64,000 bases of DNA from Streptococcus pseudopneumoniae. Lineage in GTDB: Bacteria; Bacillota; Bacilli; Lactobacillales; Streptococcaceae. The notes under the pieces were generated by a model that was given only the letters and a program-made list of their open reading frames with translations, had not been told where the DNA came from and did no database searches. The stretch lies in contig NZ_JUUZ01000031.1 of assembly GCF_001074155.1 (NCBI RefSeq), positions 19,720-83,719 on the forward strand, given 5' to 3'. Shown here one piece after another: positions 37,934 through 46,822 of the stretch. Position 1 is the first letter of the stretch. Each line of letters begins with the position of its first letter. The position numbers were made by a program, and so were the translations under genes.

Positions 37934-38575
37934 ATGATGACAATAGTATTATTAATTTTAGCTTATTTATTGGGTTCAATTCCTTCAGGTTTGTGGATTG
38001 GACAAATATTCTTTAACATCAATCTAAGAGAACATGGATCTGGTAATACTGGAACGACCAATACCTTCCGAATCTTAGGCAAAAAAGCTGGAATGGCAAC
38101 CTTTGTAATTGATTTCTTTAAAGGTACTTTGGCCACTCTACTTCCACTAATCTTCCATGTGCAGGGAGTTTCACCAATCGTCTTTGGGCTTTTAGCAGTC
38201 ATCGGCCACACCTTCCCTATCTTTGCCAAATTTAAGGGTGGTAAGGCTGTTGCAACCAGTGCTGGAGTTATTTTTGGTTTTGCTCCTCTCTTTTGCCTTT
38301 ACCTTGCAGTCATTTTCTTTGGAATCCTTTATCTGGGAAGTATGATTTCCCTCTCTAGTATTTCAGCTGCTATTGCTGCGATTATTGGCGTCCTTCTGTT
38401 TCCTCTCTTTGGTTTTATTTTAACTAGTTATGACCTACTTTTTACTGTGATTATTATTGGTCTTGCAAGTCTAGTAATTGTACGCCACAAGGACAATATC
38501 AAACGTATCCAAAATAAAACAGAAAATCTCATTCCTTGGGGACTTAACCTAACGCACCAAGAACCAAAAAAATAA
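37934..38575 (+). CDS. plsY: Glycerol-3-phosphate acyltransferase PlsY
   Basis: A 213-residue membrane enzyme that acylates glycerol-3-phosphate from acyl-phosphate, the first step of phospholipid synthesis. It shows the three PlsY motifs: [11 protein letters not shown] near residue 15, [12 protein letters not shown] at about 36, and [21 protein letters not shown] near 95. About seven membrane helices. No Shine-Dalgarno precedes the adjacent ATG codons; the promoter -10 lies six bases away. Its upstream neighbour is divergent, and its terminator is shared with the convergent nucleoside permease gene. Confidence 0.96.
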   Translation: MMTIVLLILAYLLGSIPSGLWIGQIFFNINLREHGSGNTGTTNTFRILGKKAGMATFVIDFFKGTLATLLPLIFHVQGVSPIVFGLLAVIGHTFPIFAKFKGGKAVATSAGVIFGFAPLFCLYLAVIFFGILYLGSMISLSSISAAIAAIIGVLLFPLFGFILTSYDLLFTVIIIGLASLVIVRHKDNIKRIQNKTENLIPWGLNLTHQEPKK

Positions 38576-38602
38576 AACGTCAGTTGAAACTGACGTTTTT
38601 TT
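38575..38602. terminator. Bidirectional terminator, plsY / nucleoside permease
   Basis: Eleven-bp arms AAACGTCAGTT / AACTGACGTTT with A/T runs on both sides, between convergent stops. Confidence 0.93.
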
Positions 38603-38605
38603 ATG

Positions 38606-39562
38606 TTATTTAGACTTGATATAGTTGATACCATCTGCCTTCGGCGCAACAGCTTTACCAAAGAAGGCCGCTAGAACGACAATGGTCAAGAGATATGGTG
38701 CGATTTGCAAGTAAACGGCTGGAACTCCTTGCAAGAAAGGAAGCTGAGAACCGATAACTGCCAAACTTTGTGATAGCCCAAAGAAAAGACTTGAAAGCAT
38801 AGCACCAACAGGATTCCATTTACCAAAGATCATGGCTGCAAGAGCGATAAATCCAGGTCCTACGATAGTTGTAACTGAGAAGTTGACGGAGATTGACTGA
38901 GCGTAAATAGCTCCACCGATTCCTCCAAGGAAGCCTGAAATCACAACTCCAAGATATCTCATCTTGTAGACATTGATACCCAAAGTATCTGCTGCTTGTG
39001 GGTGTTCACCAACTGAACGAAGGCGAAGTCCAAAGCGAGTCTTAAAGAGGATAAACCAAGCTAGGAATGAGAAAGCAATTGCTAGGTAACCTAGTAGACT
39101 AGTTGACTTGAAGAAGATATCTCCGATAACAGGGATATTAGCTAATACCGGGAAGTCAAAACGACCAAAAGTTTGTGTTAAGTTATCCGTTTGTCCCTTA
39201 TTATAAAGTACCTTCACCAAGAAAACTGCCAAGGCTGGCGCCATCAAGTTAAGTACAGTACCACTGACAACATGGTCTGCACGGAAATGAACTGTAGCTA
39301 CTGCATGAATGATCGAGAAGATAGCTCCGACTAATCCACCAACTAGAAGAGCTAACCAAGGAGTTAATGCTCCCAAATCTTGAGCAAATTCAAGGTTAAA
39401 AACAACTCCAGAAAAGGCACCCATGACCATGATTCCTTCAAGACCAACGTTAACAACTCCAGCACGTTCTGAGAAAACTCCTCCGATACTTGTGAAAATA
39501 AGTGGTGCTGCATAAATCAACATCGAAGAAACCATAAGGGTTAACATTGTTGTAATCGACAT
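38606..39562 (-). CDS. Nucleoside ABC transporter permease (NupQ-like)
   Basis: A 318-residue polytopic permease of the branched-chain/BPD-transport-2 type, homologous to NupQ/YufQ. ERAGVVNVGLEGIMVMGAF near residue 32 is a conserved helix, and TLGINVYKMRYLGVVISG is the cytoplasmic coupling segment. AAAGGAGG precedes the start. It is the last gene of pnrA-ATPase-permease-permease, two bases after its partner. The heterodimer imports nucleosides captured by PnrA. Confidence 0.92.
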   Translation of the reverse strand: MSITTMLTLMVSSMLIYAAPLIFTSIGGVFSERAGVVNVGLEGIMVMGAFSGVVFNLEFAQDLGALTPWLALLVGGLVGAIFSIIHAVATVHFRADHVVSGTVLNLMAPALAVFLVKVLYNKGQTDNLTQTFGRFDFPVLANIPVIGDIFFKSTSLLGYLAIAFSFLAWFILFKTRFGLRLRSVGEHPQAADTLGINVYKMRYLGVVISGFLGGIGGAIYAQSISVNFSVTTIVGPGFIALAAMIFGKWNPVGAMLSSLFFGLSQSLAVIGSQLPFLQGVPAVYLQIAPYLLTIVVLAAFFGKAVAPKADGINYIKSK

Positions 39563-39564
39563 CC

Positions 39565-40623
39565 TTATTTACCTCCTTTAAGTTGTTTTCTTGGTTTGAC
39601 AAAGCGTTCGATGATGTAGTGAACGCTGACAAAGAAGATAATTGAGGCTGTAACGATACTTACAAGCTCAGATGGTACTTGTGCAGCATTCATACCAGGG
39701 GCTCCAACTTGAAGAACACTGAAAAGGAAGGCTGCAAATAGAATTCCAACTGGTGAGTTTGAAGCAAGTAGGCTTACTGCCATACCGTTAAATCCGATTG
39801 CCAATGATGAACCTTGAACATAAACGTTTTGGAAGGTACCAAGTCCTTCTACTGCGCCACCAAGTCCTGCAAGGGCACCAGAAATAATCATTGATAGAAT
39901 AATGGTGCGTTTTGCAGAAATACCTGCATATTCAGAAGCATTTGGATTGAGTCCAACTGCACGAATTTCAAAACCAAGAGTTGTTTTCTTAAGCAAGAAC
40001 CAGATAACCGCTACTGCTATGATGGCAAAGAAAATCCCAATGTTCATACGAGAGTTTCCAGTTAACTCAGCAAGCCATGGTGTCTGATAAGTTGCATTTG
40101 CACTTACTCGAATGGATGAGTCAGTACTTTGCATGATTTCTTTAGGGAAGTGATGAATAAAGGCATTGCCCACATAAAGAACAATGTAGTTCATCATGAT
40201 GGTTACAATAACTTCAGATGTCCCAAGGTAGGCTCTTAAGATACCAGGAATAGCACCAACGACCCCTCCTGCAACTAAGGCAATTACAATCGTCGCAAGA
40301 ATCATTAATGGTCGTGGCAAATCTGGGAAAGAGAGAGCGAACCAGCCACTCATAACCCAACCTGCGAGAGCTTGTCCTGGAAGACCAACGTTAAAGAAAC
40401 CAGCACGGCTTGCAACTGCAAATCCGAGGGCAATCAGAATTAAAGGTCCCATAGCACGGAAGATTTCACCGATTCCACGAACACTACCAAATGCTGTGTA
40501 GAATAGTTCTTCATAACCCCAGATAGCATCGTAGCCAAAAATCCACATGACGATGGCTCCGAGTAGAATTCCTAAAATAACAGAAATCAAAGGAACCGAA
40601 ATTTGTTGTAATTTTTTAGACAT
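39565..40623 (-). CDS. Nucleoside ABC transporter permease (NupP-like)
   Basis: A 352-residue partner permease. ASRAGFFNVGLPGQALAGW and PNASEYAGISAKRTIILSM are family blocks. The start MSKKLQQISVPL at 40623 lies 8 bp inside the ATPase gene end and is preceded by GGAAAAGGAGAAG; the extension to 40650 is less likely. It forms the pore with the following permease. Eight to ten helices are predicted. Confidence 0.92.
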   Translation of the reverse strand: MSKKLQQISVPLISVILGILLGAIVMWIFGYDAIWGYEELFYTAFGSVRGIGEIFRAMGPLILIALGFAVASRAGFFNVGLPGQALAGWVMSGWFALSFPDLPRPLMILATIVIALVAGGVVGAIPGILRAYLGTSEVIVTIMMNYIVLYVGNAFIHHFPKEIMQSTDSSIRVSANATYQTPWLAELTGNSRMNIGIFFAIIAVAVIWFLLKKTTLGFEIRAVGLNPNASEYAGISAKRTIILSMIISGALAGLGGAVEGLGTFQNVYVQGSSLAIGFNGMAVSLLASNSPVGILFAAFLFSVLQVGAPGMNAAQVPSELVSIVTASIIFFVSVHYIIERFVKPRKQLKGGK

Positions 40624-42151
40624 CACTCTTCTCCTTTTCCAATTCACCACCAGCCATCAAGACACCAAGCTCTTGCTTGTTGGTTGTTTCTGGTGTTACA
40701 ATCCCTTGAATCTTACCATCGTGGATAACGGCAATTCTATCAGAGATATTTAGAATCTCATCCAGTTCAAAGCTGACTACAAGGACAGCTTTACCATTAT
40801 CACGTTCTTGAATCAAGCGTTTGTGAATGTACTCAATAGCACCGACATCCAGACCACGAGTAGGTTGGCTGACGATTAGGAGATCAGGATTTCGATCGAC
40901 TTCTCGAGCGATAATTGCTTTTTGTTGATTTCCTCCAGAAAGAGCTGATGCTGGAACAATCTCACTAGCAGCACGCACATCGAATTCTTGCATTAACTGT
41001 TTAGCGTACCCGATGATATTGGTGTAATTTAAGATTCCCTTCTTGCTAAGAGGTTCCTTATAGTAGGTTTGAAGAGCGATATTTTCAGAAATCATCATTT
41101 CTAAAACTAAACCATCACGGTGGCGGTCTTCTGGAACGTGTCCTACACTCATTTCTGTAATTTGACGAGGGTGTAAACCTACGATAGACTGGCCTTTCAA
41201 CTCCACACTACCAGACTCAATCTTACGGAGTCCAGTGATAGCTTGGACCAATTCTGACTGTCCATTACCATCAATCCCAGCAATCCCGACAATCTCACCA
41301 GCTCGAACATCGAGTGAGAGATTTTTAACAGCAGGGACACCACGGTTTTCGTTTACTACTAGGTCTTTAATAGACAGAACAACTTCTTTTGGTTGAGCTT
41401 CCTGTTTCTCAGTTTTAAAGGAAACAGAACGTCCTACCATCATCTCAGCTAAGTCAGCGTTAGTCGCACCAGCAATCTCGACTGTTTCGATAGATTTACC
41501 ACGACGGATAACTGTAACACGGTCAGATACAGCACGAATCTCATCCAACTTATGGGTAATCAAGATAATTGATTTACCTTCTTTAACCAAGTTCTTCATA
41601 ATAGCCATCAATTCATCAATTTCTGATGGCGTCAAAACAGCAGTAGGTTCGTCAAAGATAAGAATATCTGCTCCACGATAAAGTGTCTTCAAGATTTCAA
41701 CACGTTGTTGAGCCCCAACAGAGATGTCTGCAACTTTGGCAGAAGGATTCACAGCAAGGCCATAACGTTCAGACAACTCATTGATTTCTCGAGTTGCACG
41801 AGCAATATCTAGCACACCATTTTTGGTCAATTCACTCCCCAAAATGATATTTTCAGCAACGGTGAAAGCTTCTACCAACATAAAGTGTTGGTGGACCATC
41901 CCAATCCCTAAGCTAGCTGCTTTTGATGGCGAATCTAGTTTTACAACTTGACCGTTGACCACAATTTCACCACTAGTTGGTTCTAAAAGCCCCGCTAGCA
42001 TGTTCATAAGAGTGGACTTACCAGCTCCATTTTCTCCTAAAAGTGCATGAATTTCACCTTTACGAAGTTCAAGGTTAATCTTGTCGTTAGCGACAAATTC
42101 ACCAAAAACTTTGGTAATTTCATGCATTTCAATGACATTTTCGTGTGCCAT
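40616..42151 (-). CDS. Nucleoside ABC transporter ATP-binding protein (NupO-like)
   Basis: A 511-residue duplicated ABC ATPase. The first domain has Walker A GENGAGKST, signature ISVGAQQRVEI and Walker B ILIFDEPTAVL. The second has GIDGNGQS, LSGGNQQKAI and LLIVSQPTRGLD, degenerate as is usual in this sugar/nucleoside subfamily. AAGGAAG precedes the ATG. Three stacked hairpins lie between it and pnrA, which may lower its transcript relative to the receptor. Confidence 0.95.
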   Translation of the reverse strand: MAHENVIEMHEITKVFGEFVANDKINLELRKGEIHALLGENGAGKSTLMNMLAGLLEPTSGEIVVNGQVVKLDSPSKAASLGIGMVHQHFMLVEAFTVAENIILGSELTKNGVLDIARATREINELSERYGLAVNPSAKVADISVGAQQRVEILKTLYRGADILIFDEPTAVLTPSEIDELMAIMKNLVKEGKSIILITHKLDEIRAVSDRVTVIRRGKSIETVEIAGATNADLAEMMVGRSVSFKTEKQEAQPKEVVLSIKDLVVNENRGVPAVKNLSLDVRAGEIVGIAGIDGNGQSELVQAITGLRKIESGSVELKGQSIVGLHPRQITEMSVGHVPEDRHRDGLVLEMMISENIALQTYYKEPLSKKGILNYTNIIGYAKQLMQEFDVRAASEIVPASALSGGNQQKAIIAREVDRNPDLLIVSQPTRGLDVGAIEYIHKRLIQERDNGKAVLVVSFELDEILNISDRIAVIHDGKIQGIVTPETTNKQELGVLMAGGELEKEKSDV

Positions 42152-42192
42152 GTGCTCTTCCTTTCAGAATTATATTTTGTTTCAATAAAACC

Positions 42193-42270
42193 TGCTAAAG
42201 AAACTTAGCAAGCTCTATTGAGACAAAACCATTTGTCTCAATTCTTAAAGAAGCGGCCACTGGCCGCTTC
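42193..42270 (-). promoter_or_regulatory. Three stacked hairpins between pnrA and the nucleoside ATPase gene
   Basis: Minus-strand order: GAAGCGGCC/GGCCGCTTC (9 bp, 42250-42270), ATTGAGACAAA/TTTGTCTCAAT (11 bp, 42217-42242), then TGCTAA/TTAGCA (6 bp, 42193-42210) followed by GGTTTTATT. None has a long T run, so they look like RNA-stabilising or partial-termination structures. Confidence 0.7.
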
Positions 42271-42291
42271 CTAAGAAATGACTTCCATCAA

Positions 42292-43347
42292 TTATTTTTC
42301 AGGAACTTTGATGCTACCATCAAGGATTTTAGCTTTTGCATCTTCAACAGCTTTTTTACCTTCTTCAGAAAGGTTTGTCACTGCCAAGTCAACACCTTTA
42401 TCCTTCAATGAGTAAACGATAACTTGACCACCAGGGAATTCACCTTTTTCAGCCTTGTTTGAGATATCTTGAACTGTTGTTCCAACTTGTTTCAATGTAG
42501 AAGCAAGCACGAAGTTAGCTTCTTTACCGTCTTTAGAAGTGTATTTACCTTCATCAACTTGGTCACGGTCTACACCGATAACCCAAACTTTTTCGTTTTC
42601 ATTTTTACTTTCGTTCAATGATTTAGCTTCAGAGAAGACACCTGCTCCAGTACCACCTGCTGCTTGGTAGATAACGTCTGCACCTGCAGCGTATTGAGCT
42701 GCAGCGATTGTTTTACCTTTAGCCGCATCACCAAATGATCCAGCATAGTCTACTTGTACCTTGATAGATGGGTCAACTGACTCAACACCAGCTTTAAAAC
42801 CAGCTGCGAAACGAGAAATAACTTCAGATTCCATACCACCTACAAAACCAACTTGTTTAGTTTTTGTAGTTTTAGCAGCTGCAACACCTGCAAGGTAAGC
42901 TGCTTCGTTGTCTGCGAAAGTAACGCTAGCAACGTTCTTTTGATCTTTAATTACATCGTCAATCAAAACATAGTTTTTATCTGAATGTTCTTTTGCTGCT
43001 TCTTCAACAGCGTTGTGAAGGGCAAAACCAACACCGAAAATCAAGTTGTAGCTTCCAGCTGCTTGGTTCAAGTTGTTAGCGTAGTCAGCTTCACTTGTTG
43101 ATTGGAAGTAAGTGTAACCATTGTCTTTTGAAAGGTTGTGTTCTTTACCCCAAGCTTGAAGACCTTCCCAAGCTGATTGGTTAAATGATTTATCATCAAC
43201 ACCACCAGTATCTGTAACGATAGCTGCTTTAGTCTTCACATCAGAAGAAGATGAAGCTGCGTTACGAGAAGAGCGATTACCACATGCAGCAAGTCCAAAT
43301 GCTGCTACTGCAACTAGACCAAGGCCTAGCCATTGTTTCTTGTTCAT
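42292..43347 (-). CDS. pnrA: Purine nucleoside receptor lipoprotein PnrA (BMP family)
   Basis: A 351-residue basic-membrane-protein family lipoprotein (also called TmpC). Lipobox LAAC gives Cys22, followed by a Ser/Asn-rich linker. The ligand-binding blocks DTGGVDDKSFNQSAWEGL and ADVIYQAAGGTGAGVF match PnrA, the nucleoside-binding receptor of pneumococcus. I chose MNKKQWLGLGL at 43347 with AGGAGG upstream. It is placed first before the transporter ATPase and permeases and after cdd, joining uptake to breakdown. Confidence 0.95.
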   Translation of the reverse strand: MNKKQWLGLGLVAVAAFGLAACGNRSSRNAASSSSDVKTKAAIVTDTGGVDDKSFNQSAWEGLQAWGKEHNLSKDNGYTYFQSTSEADYANNLNQAAGSYNLIFGVGFALHNAVEEAAKEHSDKNYVLIDDVIKDQKNVASVTFADNEAAYLAGVAAAKTTKTKQVGFVGGMESEVISRFAAGFKAGVESVDPSIKVQVDYAGSFGDAAKGKTIAAAQYAAGADVIYQAAGGTGAGVFSEAKSLNESKNENEKVWVIGVDRDQVDEGKYTSKDGKEANFVLASTLKQVGTTVQDISNKAEKGEFPGGQVIVYSLKDKGVDLAVTNLSEEGKKAVEDAKAKILDGSIKVPEK

Positions 43348-43436
43348 TACTGAACCTCCTAAATAAGATGCGCAACTAAGTTGCAAGTATGGATTGATTG
43401 GTCACAAGGACCTTGCCACTCAGAGAGTGACACAGA

Positions 43437-43826
43437 CTATTGCAAGTCTGTAAAAGAATATGGAAGTAATTCCCCGACCGTCATCTCGACCGTCGATTTA
43501 TCTTTGGCGACTAGAGTCACCTTTAGATCTGGTTTAAAAAATTCGACCATAACTTGGCGACAAGCACCGCAAGGCGAAATTGGTTTCTCAGTTTGACCAT
43601 AAACAATCAATTCTGAAAAGTCTCGTTGTCCTTCAGAAATCGCCTTAAAGATTGCTGTTCTTTCGCCACAGTTGGTCAAGGGGTAGCTAGCATTTTCAAT
43701 GTTAACCCCTGTATAGATACTTCCGTCCTTGGCTACCAAAACAGCGCCAATCGGAAAATGTGAGTAGGGAACGTAAGCTTTTTTACTAGTTTCAATCGCT
43801 AATTCAATCAACTCAGTAGTCGCCAT
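43437..43826 (-). CDS. cdd: Cytidine deaminase
   Basis: A 129-residue zinc enzyme that deaminates cytidine and deoxycytidine to uridine forms. Zinc ligands and catalytic Glu are in NCGERTA (Cys53, Glu55) and PCGACRQ. It overlaps deoC by 14 bp, with AAAAGGAG inside deoC. Between it and pnrA are 89 bp with a small GCAAC/GTTGC hairpin. It supplies uridine for Pdp in the same gene row. Confidence 0.97.
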   Translation of the reverse strand: MATTELIELAIETSKKAYVPYSHFPIGAVLVAKDGSIYTGVNIENASYPLTNCGERTAIFKAISEGQRDFSELIVYGQTEKPISPCGACRQVMVEFFKPDLKVTLVAKDKSTVEMTVGELLPYSFTDLQ

Positions 43827-44475
43827 CAGCTAATTCTCCTTTTAAGATTGCAACACCAGAAGATGTTCCAATACGAGTAGCTCCTGCTTCAACAAAGGCA
43901 ACTGCATCTGCATAAGAACGAGCTCCACCAGCTGCTTTGACCCCCATATCAGGACCAACTGTCTGACGCATTAATTGAACATCTGGCAAAGTTGCTCCAC
44001 CTGTTGAGAAACCTGTAGAAGTCTTGACAAAGTCTGCACCAGCTTTTTGAGCAAGTTGGCAAGCCAGAACTTTTTCTTCATCCGTTAACAAACAAGCTTC
44101 AATAATAACCTTAACAAGTTTGTCACCGCTAGCCTCAACAACTGCTCGAATATCTGATTCGACCAAGTCAGCATTCCCAGACTTAAGCGCTCCAACATTG
44201 ATAACCATATCAATCTCATCAGCACCATTTTGGATGGCTTCTTTGGTTTCATAGGCTTTGACAGCTGAAGTTGTAGCTCCAAGAGGAAAACCTACAACTG
44301 TACAAACCTTGACATCAGTATCTGTTAGACCTGCTTTTACATGCGAAACCCAGCAAGGATTCACACAAACACTGGCAAAATCGTACTCTCTTGCTTCAGA
44401 TAGCAAACGATCGATTTGTTGTTCGGTTGCATCTTGCTTTAAAAGCGTATGATCAATGTATTTATTTAATTTCAT
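43813..44475 (-). CDS. deoC: Deoxyribose-phosphate aldolase
   Basis: A 220-residue class I aldolase that cleaves deoxyribose-5-phosphate to acetaldehyde and glyceraldehyde-3-phosphate. The Schiff-base lysine lies in [10 protein letters not shown], and the second lysine is in [24 protein letters not shown] is the phosphate-side block. AAGGAA precedes the start. It lies 17 bp after pdp and completes catabolism of deoxyribose released by Pdp, PunA and DeoD after DeoB isomerisation. Confidence 0.97.
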   Translation of the reverse strand: MKLNKYIDHTLLKQDATEQQIDRLLSEAREYDFASVCVNPCWVSHVKAGLTDTDVKVCTVVGFPLGATTSAVKAYETKEAIQNGADEIDMVINVGALKSGNADLVESDIRAVVEASGDKLVKVIIEACLLTDEEKVLACQLAQKAGADFVKTSTGFSTGGATLPDVQLMRQTVGPDMGVKAAGGARSYADAVAFVEAGATRIGTSSGVAILKGELADGDY

Positions 44476-44492
44476 TTCGGATTTTCCTTAAA

Positions 44493-45776
44493 TTAGGAGA
44501 TAATTTCGATGATTTCACGCATTTTTAGCGTTTCATCACTTATTTTAATTTTAACATATTTTTGGAAATCTGTAACTAGTTCCGGAGAAATTTTGCCATT
44601 TGCATATACTTTTGCGACAATTTCACCTTTTTTGACTGATTCTCCAACTTTCTTCTCAAAAACAATTCCTGTCTCATAATCAAGAGCATCTGTTTTGACT
44701 GCACGACCAGCACCTAATCTCATAGCGAAAAGACCGAACTCCATGGCTGGAAGTTCTGCGATAATACCATCCTCTTGAGCAGGAATATCAATTACATGGT
44801 CAACTTTTACTGGACGATAGAGGTCCTCTAGGTTTCCACCCTGAGCTAGAACCATCTCTTCAAATTTCTTGAGTGCCTGCCCATTTTCAAGATGTTGCCT
44901 TACTTCCTCGACTGTTTTTTCAACATTTGCCAGAGAAAGCATAATCTGGGCTAACTCACAGATAAAGTGACTAATATCCTCGCGTCCTTTACCCTGAAGA
45001 ATTTCTAGTGCTTCTAGAATTTCCAAGCGATTCCCAATGGCACGTCCCAAAGGTTGACTCATATCCGTAATGACTGCTACTGTCTTACGCCCCACAGCTT
45101 TCCCGAGATTCACCATGGTTTGAGCCAGTTCACGCGCCTCGTCGACTGTTTTCATAAAGGCACCTTCACCGACAGTAACATCAAGCAAAATAGCATCCGC
45201 TCCAGCTGCAATCTTTTTACTCATGACAGAACTAGCAATCAAGGGAATGGTATCAACTGTTGCTGTCACATCACGAAGGGCGTAAAGAAGTTTATCAGCC
45301 TTAACTAGTTGATCAGACTGTCCAATAACTGAAACCCCGATATCCTGAACCTGTTTGATAAATTCATCCTGACTGCGTTCGACTTGAAAACCTTTGATAG
45401 ATTCTAATTTATCAATTGTTCCACCTGTGTGCCCCAGACCCCTACCACTCATCTTAGCAACTGGAACATCAAAACTAGCGACTAATGGAGCTAAAATCAA
45501 GGTAACCTTATCTCCTACTCCCCCAGTGGAGTGTTTATCGACCTTGATACCATCTATAGCAGATAAATCAAATTCCTGACCTGTCTTGACCATATTCATA
45601 GTCAAATCGGAAATCTCACGTGTGTTCATGCCTTTAAAATAAACAGCCATAGCAAAAGCAGACATTTGATAATCTGGAATAGTTCCAGCTACATAACCTT
45701 CTACCAGCCATTGCATTTCACTTGAGGTTAGTTCTTGACCGTCTCTTTTTTTCTGGATTAGATCTACTGCTCTCAT
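44493..45776 (-). CDS. pdp: Pyrimidine-nucleoside phosphorylase
   Basis: A 427-residue enzyme that phosphorolyses uridine, thymidine and deoxyuridine. KVDKHSTGGVGDKVTLILAP near residue 80 is the phosphate-binding signature of the thymidine/pyrimidine phosphorylase family. The C-terminal biotinyl-like domain includes VKKGEIVAKVYANGK. Its ATG overlaps the stop of the methyltransferase gene (ATGA) and lacks a clear site of its own, so it is coupled to that gene's translation, including its probable leaderless start. Confidence 0.96.
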   Translation of the reverse strand: MRAVDLIQKKRDGQELTSSEMQWLVEGYVAGTIPDYQMSAFAMAVYFKGMNTREISDLTMNMVKTGQEFDLSAIDGIKVDKHSTGGVGDKVTLILAPLVASFDVPVAKMSGRGLGHTGGTIDKLESIKGFQVERSQDEFIKQVQDIGVSVIGQSDQLVKADKLLYALRDVTATVDTIPLIASSVMSKKIAAGADAILLDVTVGEGAFMKTVDEARELAQTMVNLGKAVGRKTVAVITDMSQPLGRAIGNRLEILEALEILQGKGREDISHFICELAQIMLSLANVEKTVEEVRQHLENGQALKKFEEMVLAQGGNLEDLYRPVKVDHVIDIPAQEDGIIAELPAMEFGLFAMRLGAGRAVKTDALDYETGIVFEKKVGESVKKGEIVAKVYANGKISPELVTDFQKYVKIKISDETLKMREIIEIIS

Positions 45777-46363
45777 TCTTTCACACTTCTAAGGATATAA
45801 TATCCCTTGTCTTTCTTCACGACCTCACAATTACCAAAGACTTCTTCCATCTTGTTTTTGGCACTAGGAGCTCCTTGTTTTTTCTGGATGACAATGGTCA
45901 AATCTCCACCATCAACAAGATAATCAATACTTTTCTCGATGATTTCATGAACGACCTGCTTACCTGCACGAATGGGCGGATTCGAAATGACATGATCGAA
46001 TTGACCTTCTACCTGCTCATAAATATTGGACTGGAAGATAGTCGCTTGAACATTGTTTTTTACTGCATTTTGCTGGGCTAAATCCAGGGCACGGTTATTG
46101 ATATCCACCATAGTCGCTTGGGCACCATAAGCCTTAACCAAAGACAAGCCTATTGGACCGTAGCCACAACCAACATCAAGGATTTTTTCATCTTTTTCGA
46201 CATCCAGACATCTTAACAACAGCTGACTTCCGAAATCAATCATTTTTTTACTAAAGACACCAGCATCTGTCAAAAAGGTCATTTTTTGCCCAAGTAGCTC
46301 AACTCTAAGTTCATGAACATCATGGGCTGCATCTGGGTTTTCTGCATAATACATTTTACTCAT
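45773..46363 (-). CDS. RsmC-like class I methyltransferase
   Basis: A 196-residue SAM-dependent methyltransferase of the RsmC/RlmG small-methyltransferase type. The SAM loop is LDVGCGYGPIGL (62-73), and the NPPI motif (residues about 133-136), used for exocyclic amino targets, is visible. E. coli RsmC methylates 16S rRNA G1207, but this protein has only the catalytic domain, so the exact target is uncertain. It heads the methyltransferase-pdp-deoC-cdd-pnrA row. No Shine-Dalgarno precedes it; TAAAAT lies six bases before the ATG. Confidence 0.88.
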   Translation of the reverse strand: MSKMYYAENPDAAHDVHELRVELLGQKMTFLTDAGVFSKKMIDFGSQLLLRCLDVEKDEKILDVGCGYGPIGLSLVKAYGAQATMVDINNRALDLAQQNAVKNNVQATIFQSNIYEQVEGQFDHVISNPPIRAGKQVVHEIIEKSIDYLVDGGDLTIVIQKKQGAPSAKNKMEEVFGNCEVVKKDKGYYILRSVKE

Positions 46364-46369
46364 AGGATT

Positions 46370-46378
46370 ATTTTACCA
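46370..46378 (-). promoter_or_regulatory. Extended -10 placed for a leaderless transcript of the nucleoside operon
   Basis: Minus-strand TGGTAAAAT (hexamer 46370-46375), with TTTAAA 17 bp upstream (46393-46398). Six bases separate it from the ATG at 46363. Confidence 0.7.
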
Positions 46379-46420
46379 TAAAATTTAGATATTTTAAATC
46401 GTTTACACGGTCTATACCAA

Positions 46421-46699
46421 CTAAGGCCCTAAGAAGAGATAACCTAGGAACATACTAATAAAAAATGAAAATAGACAAGCTAGACCAATCAATATCAGCC
46501 ACCATTTTCTTGTTAAAATGGCGAGAATCAAGTAAATAAAACCAATAATTGGTAGCAAGAATAACAAGACAAAGGCAGACCAACTATAGGTTTGACTTCC
46601 TAAACTCACAGTAAACTCAATCAATGTTGGAGACAACCACAAAATCACAACCAGTAAGCTAGTCAGTTTTAGTATTTTATCACTTATTTCTAGTCTCAT
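46421..46699 (-). CDS. Small membrane protein of unknown function
   Basis: A 92-residue protein, almost entirely hydrophobic, with three predicted helices (about 9-28, 40-62 and 66-90). No family recognised. AGAGGTGAT precedes the ATG. It lies divergent from coaA and upstream of the rsmC-like gene, from which it is separated by that gene's own promoter. It is probably a single small transcript. Confidence 0.72.
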   Translation of the reverse strand: MRLEISDKILKLTSLLVVILWLSPTLIEFTVSLGSQTYSWSAFVLLFLLPIIGFIYLILAILTRKWWLILIGLACLFSFFISMFLGYLFLGP

Positions 46700-46790
46700 A
46701 ACATCACCTCTTTTGATGTTTATTCTACCTCTATTCTAACAAAGAAAGCGCTTTTTCTCAAATGATTCAGATGTCTTTCTTTGTAAATTA

Positions 46791-46799
46791 TGGTATACT
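46791..46799 (+). promoter_or_regulatory. Extended -10 of coaA
   Basis: TGGTATACT (hexamer 46794-46799), about 23 bp before the coaA start; GAGGAAA serves as ribosome binding site. Confidence 0.6.
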
Positions 46800-46822
46800 G
46801 AGGTATCAAACGAGGAAATTTT

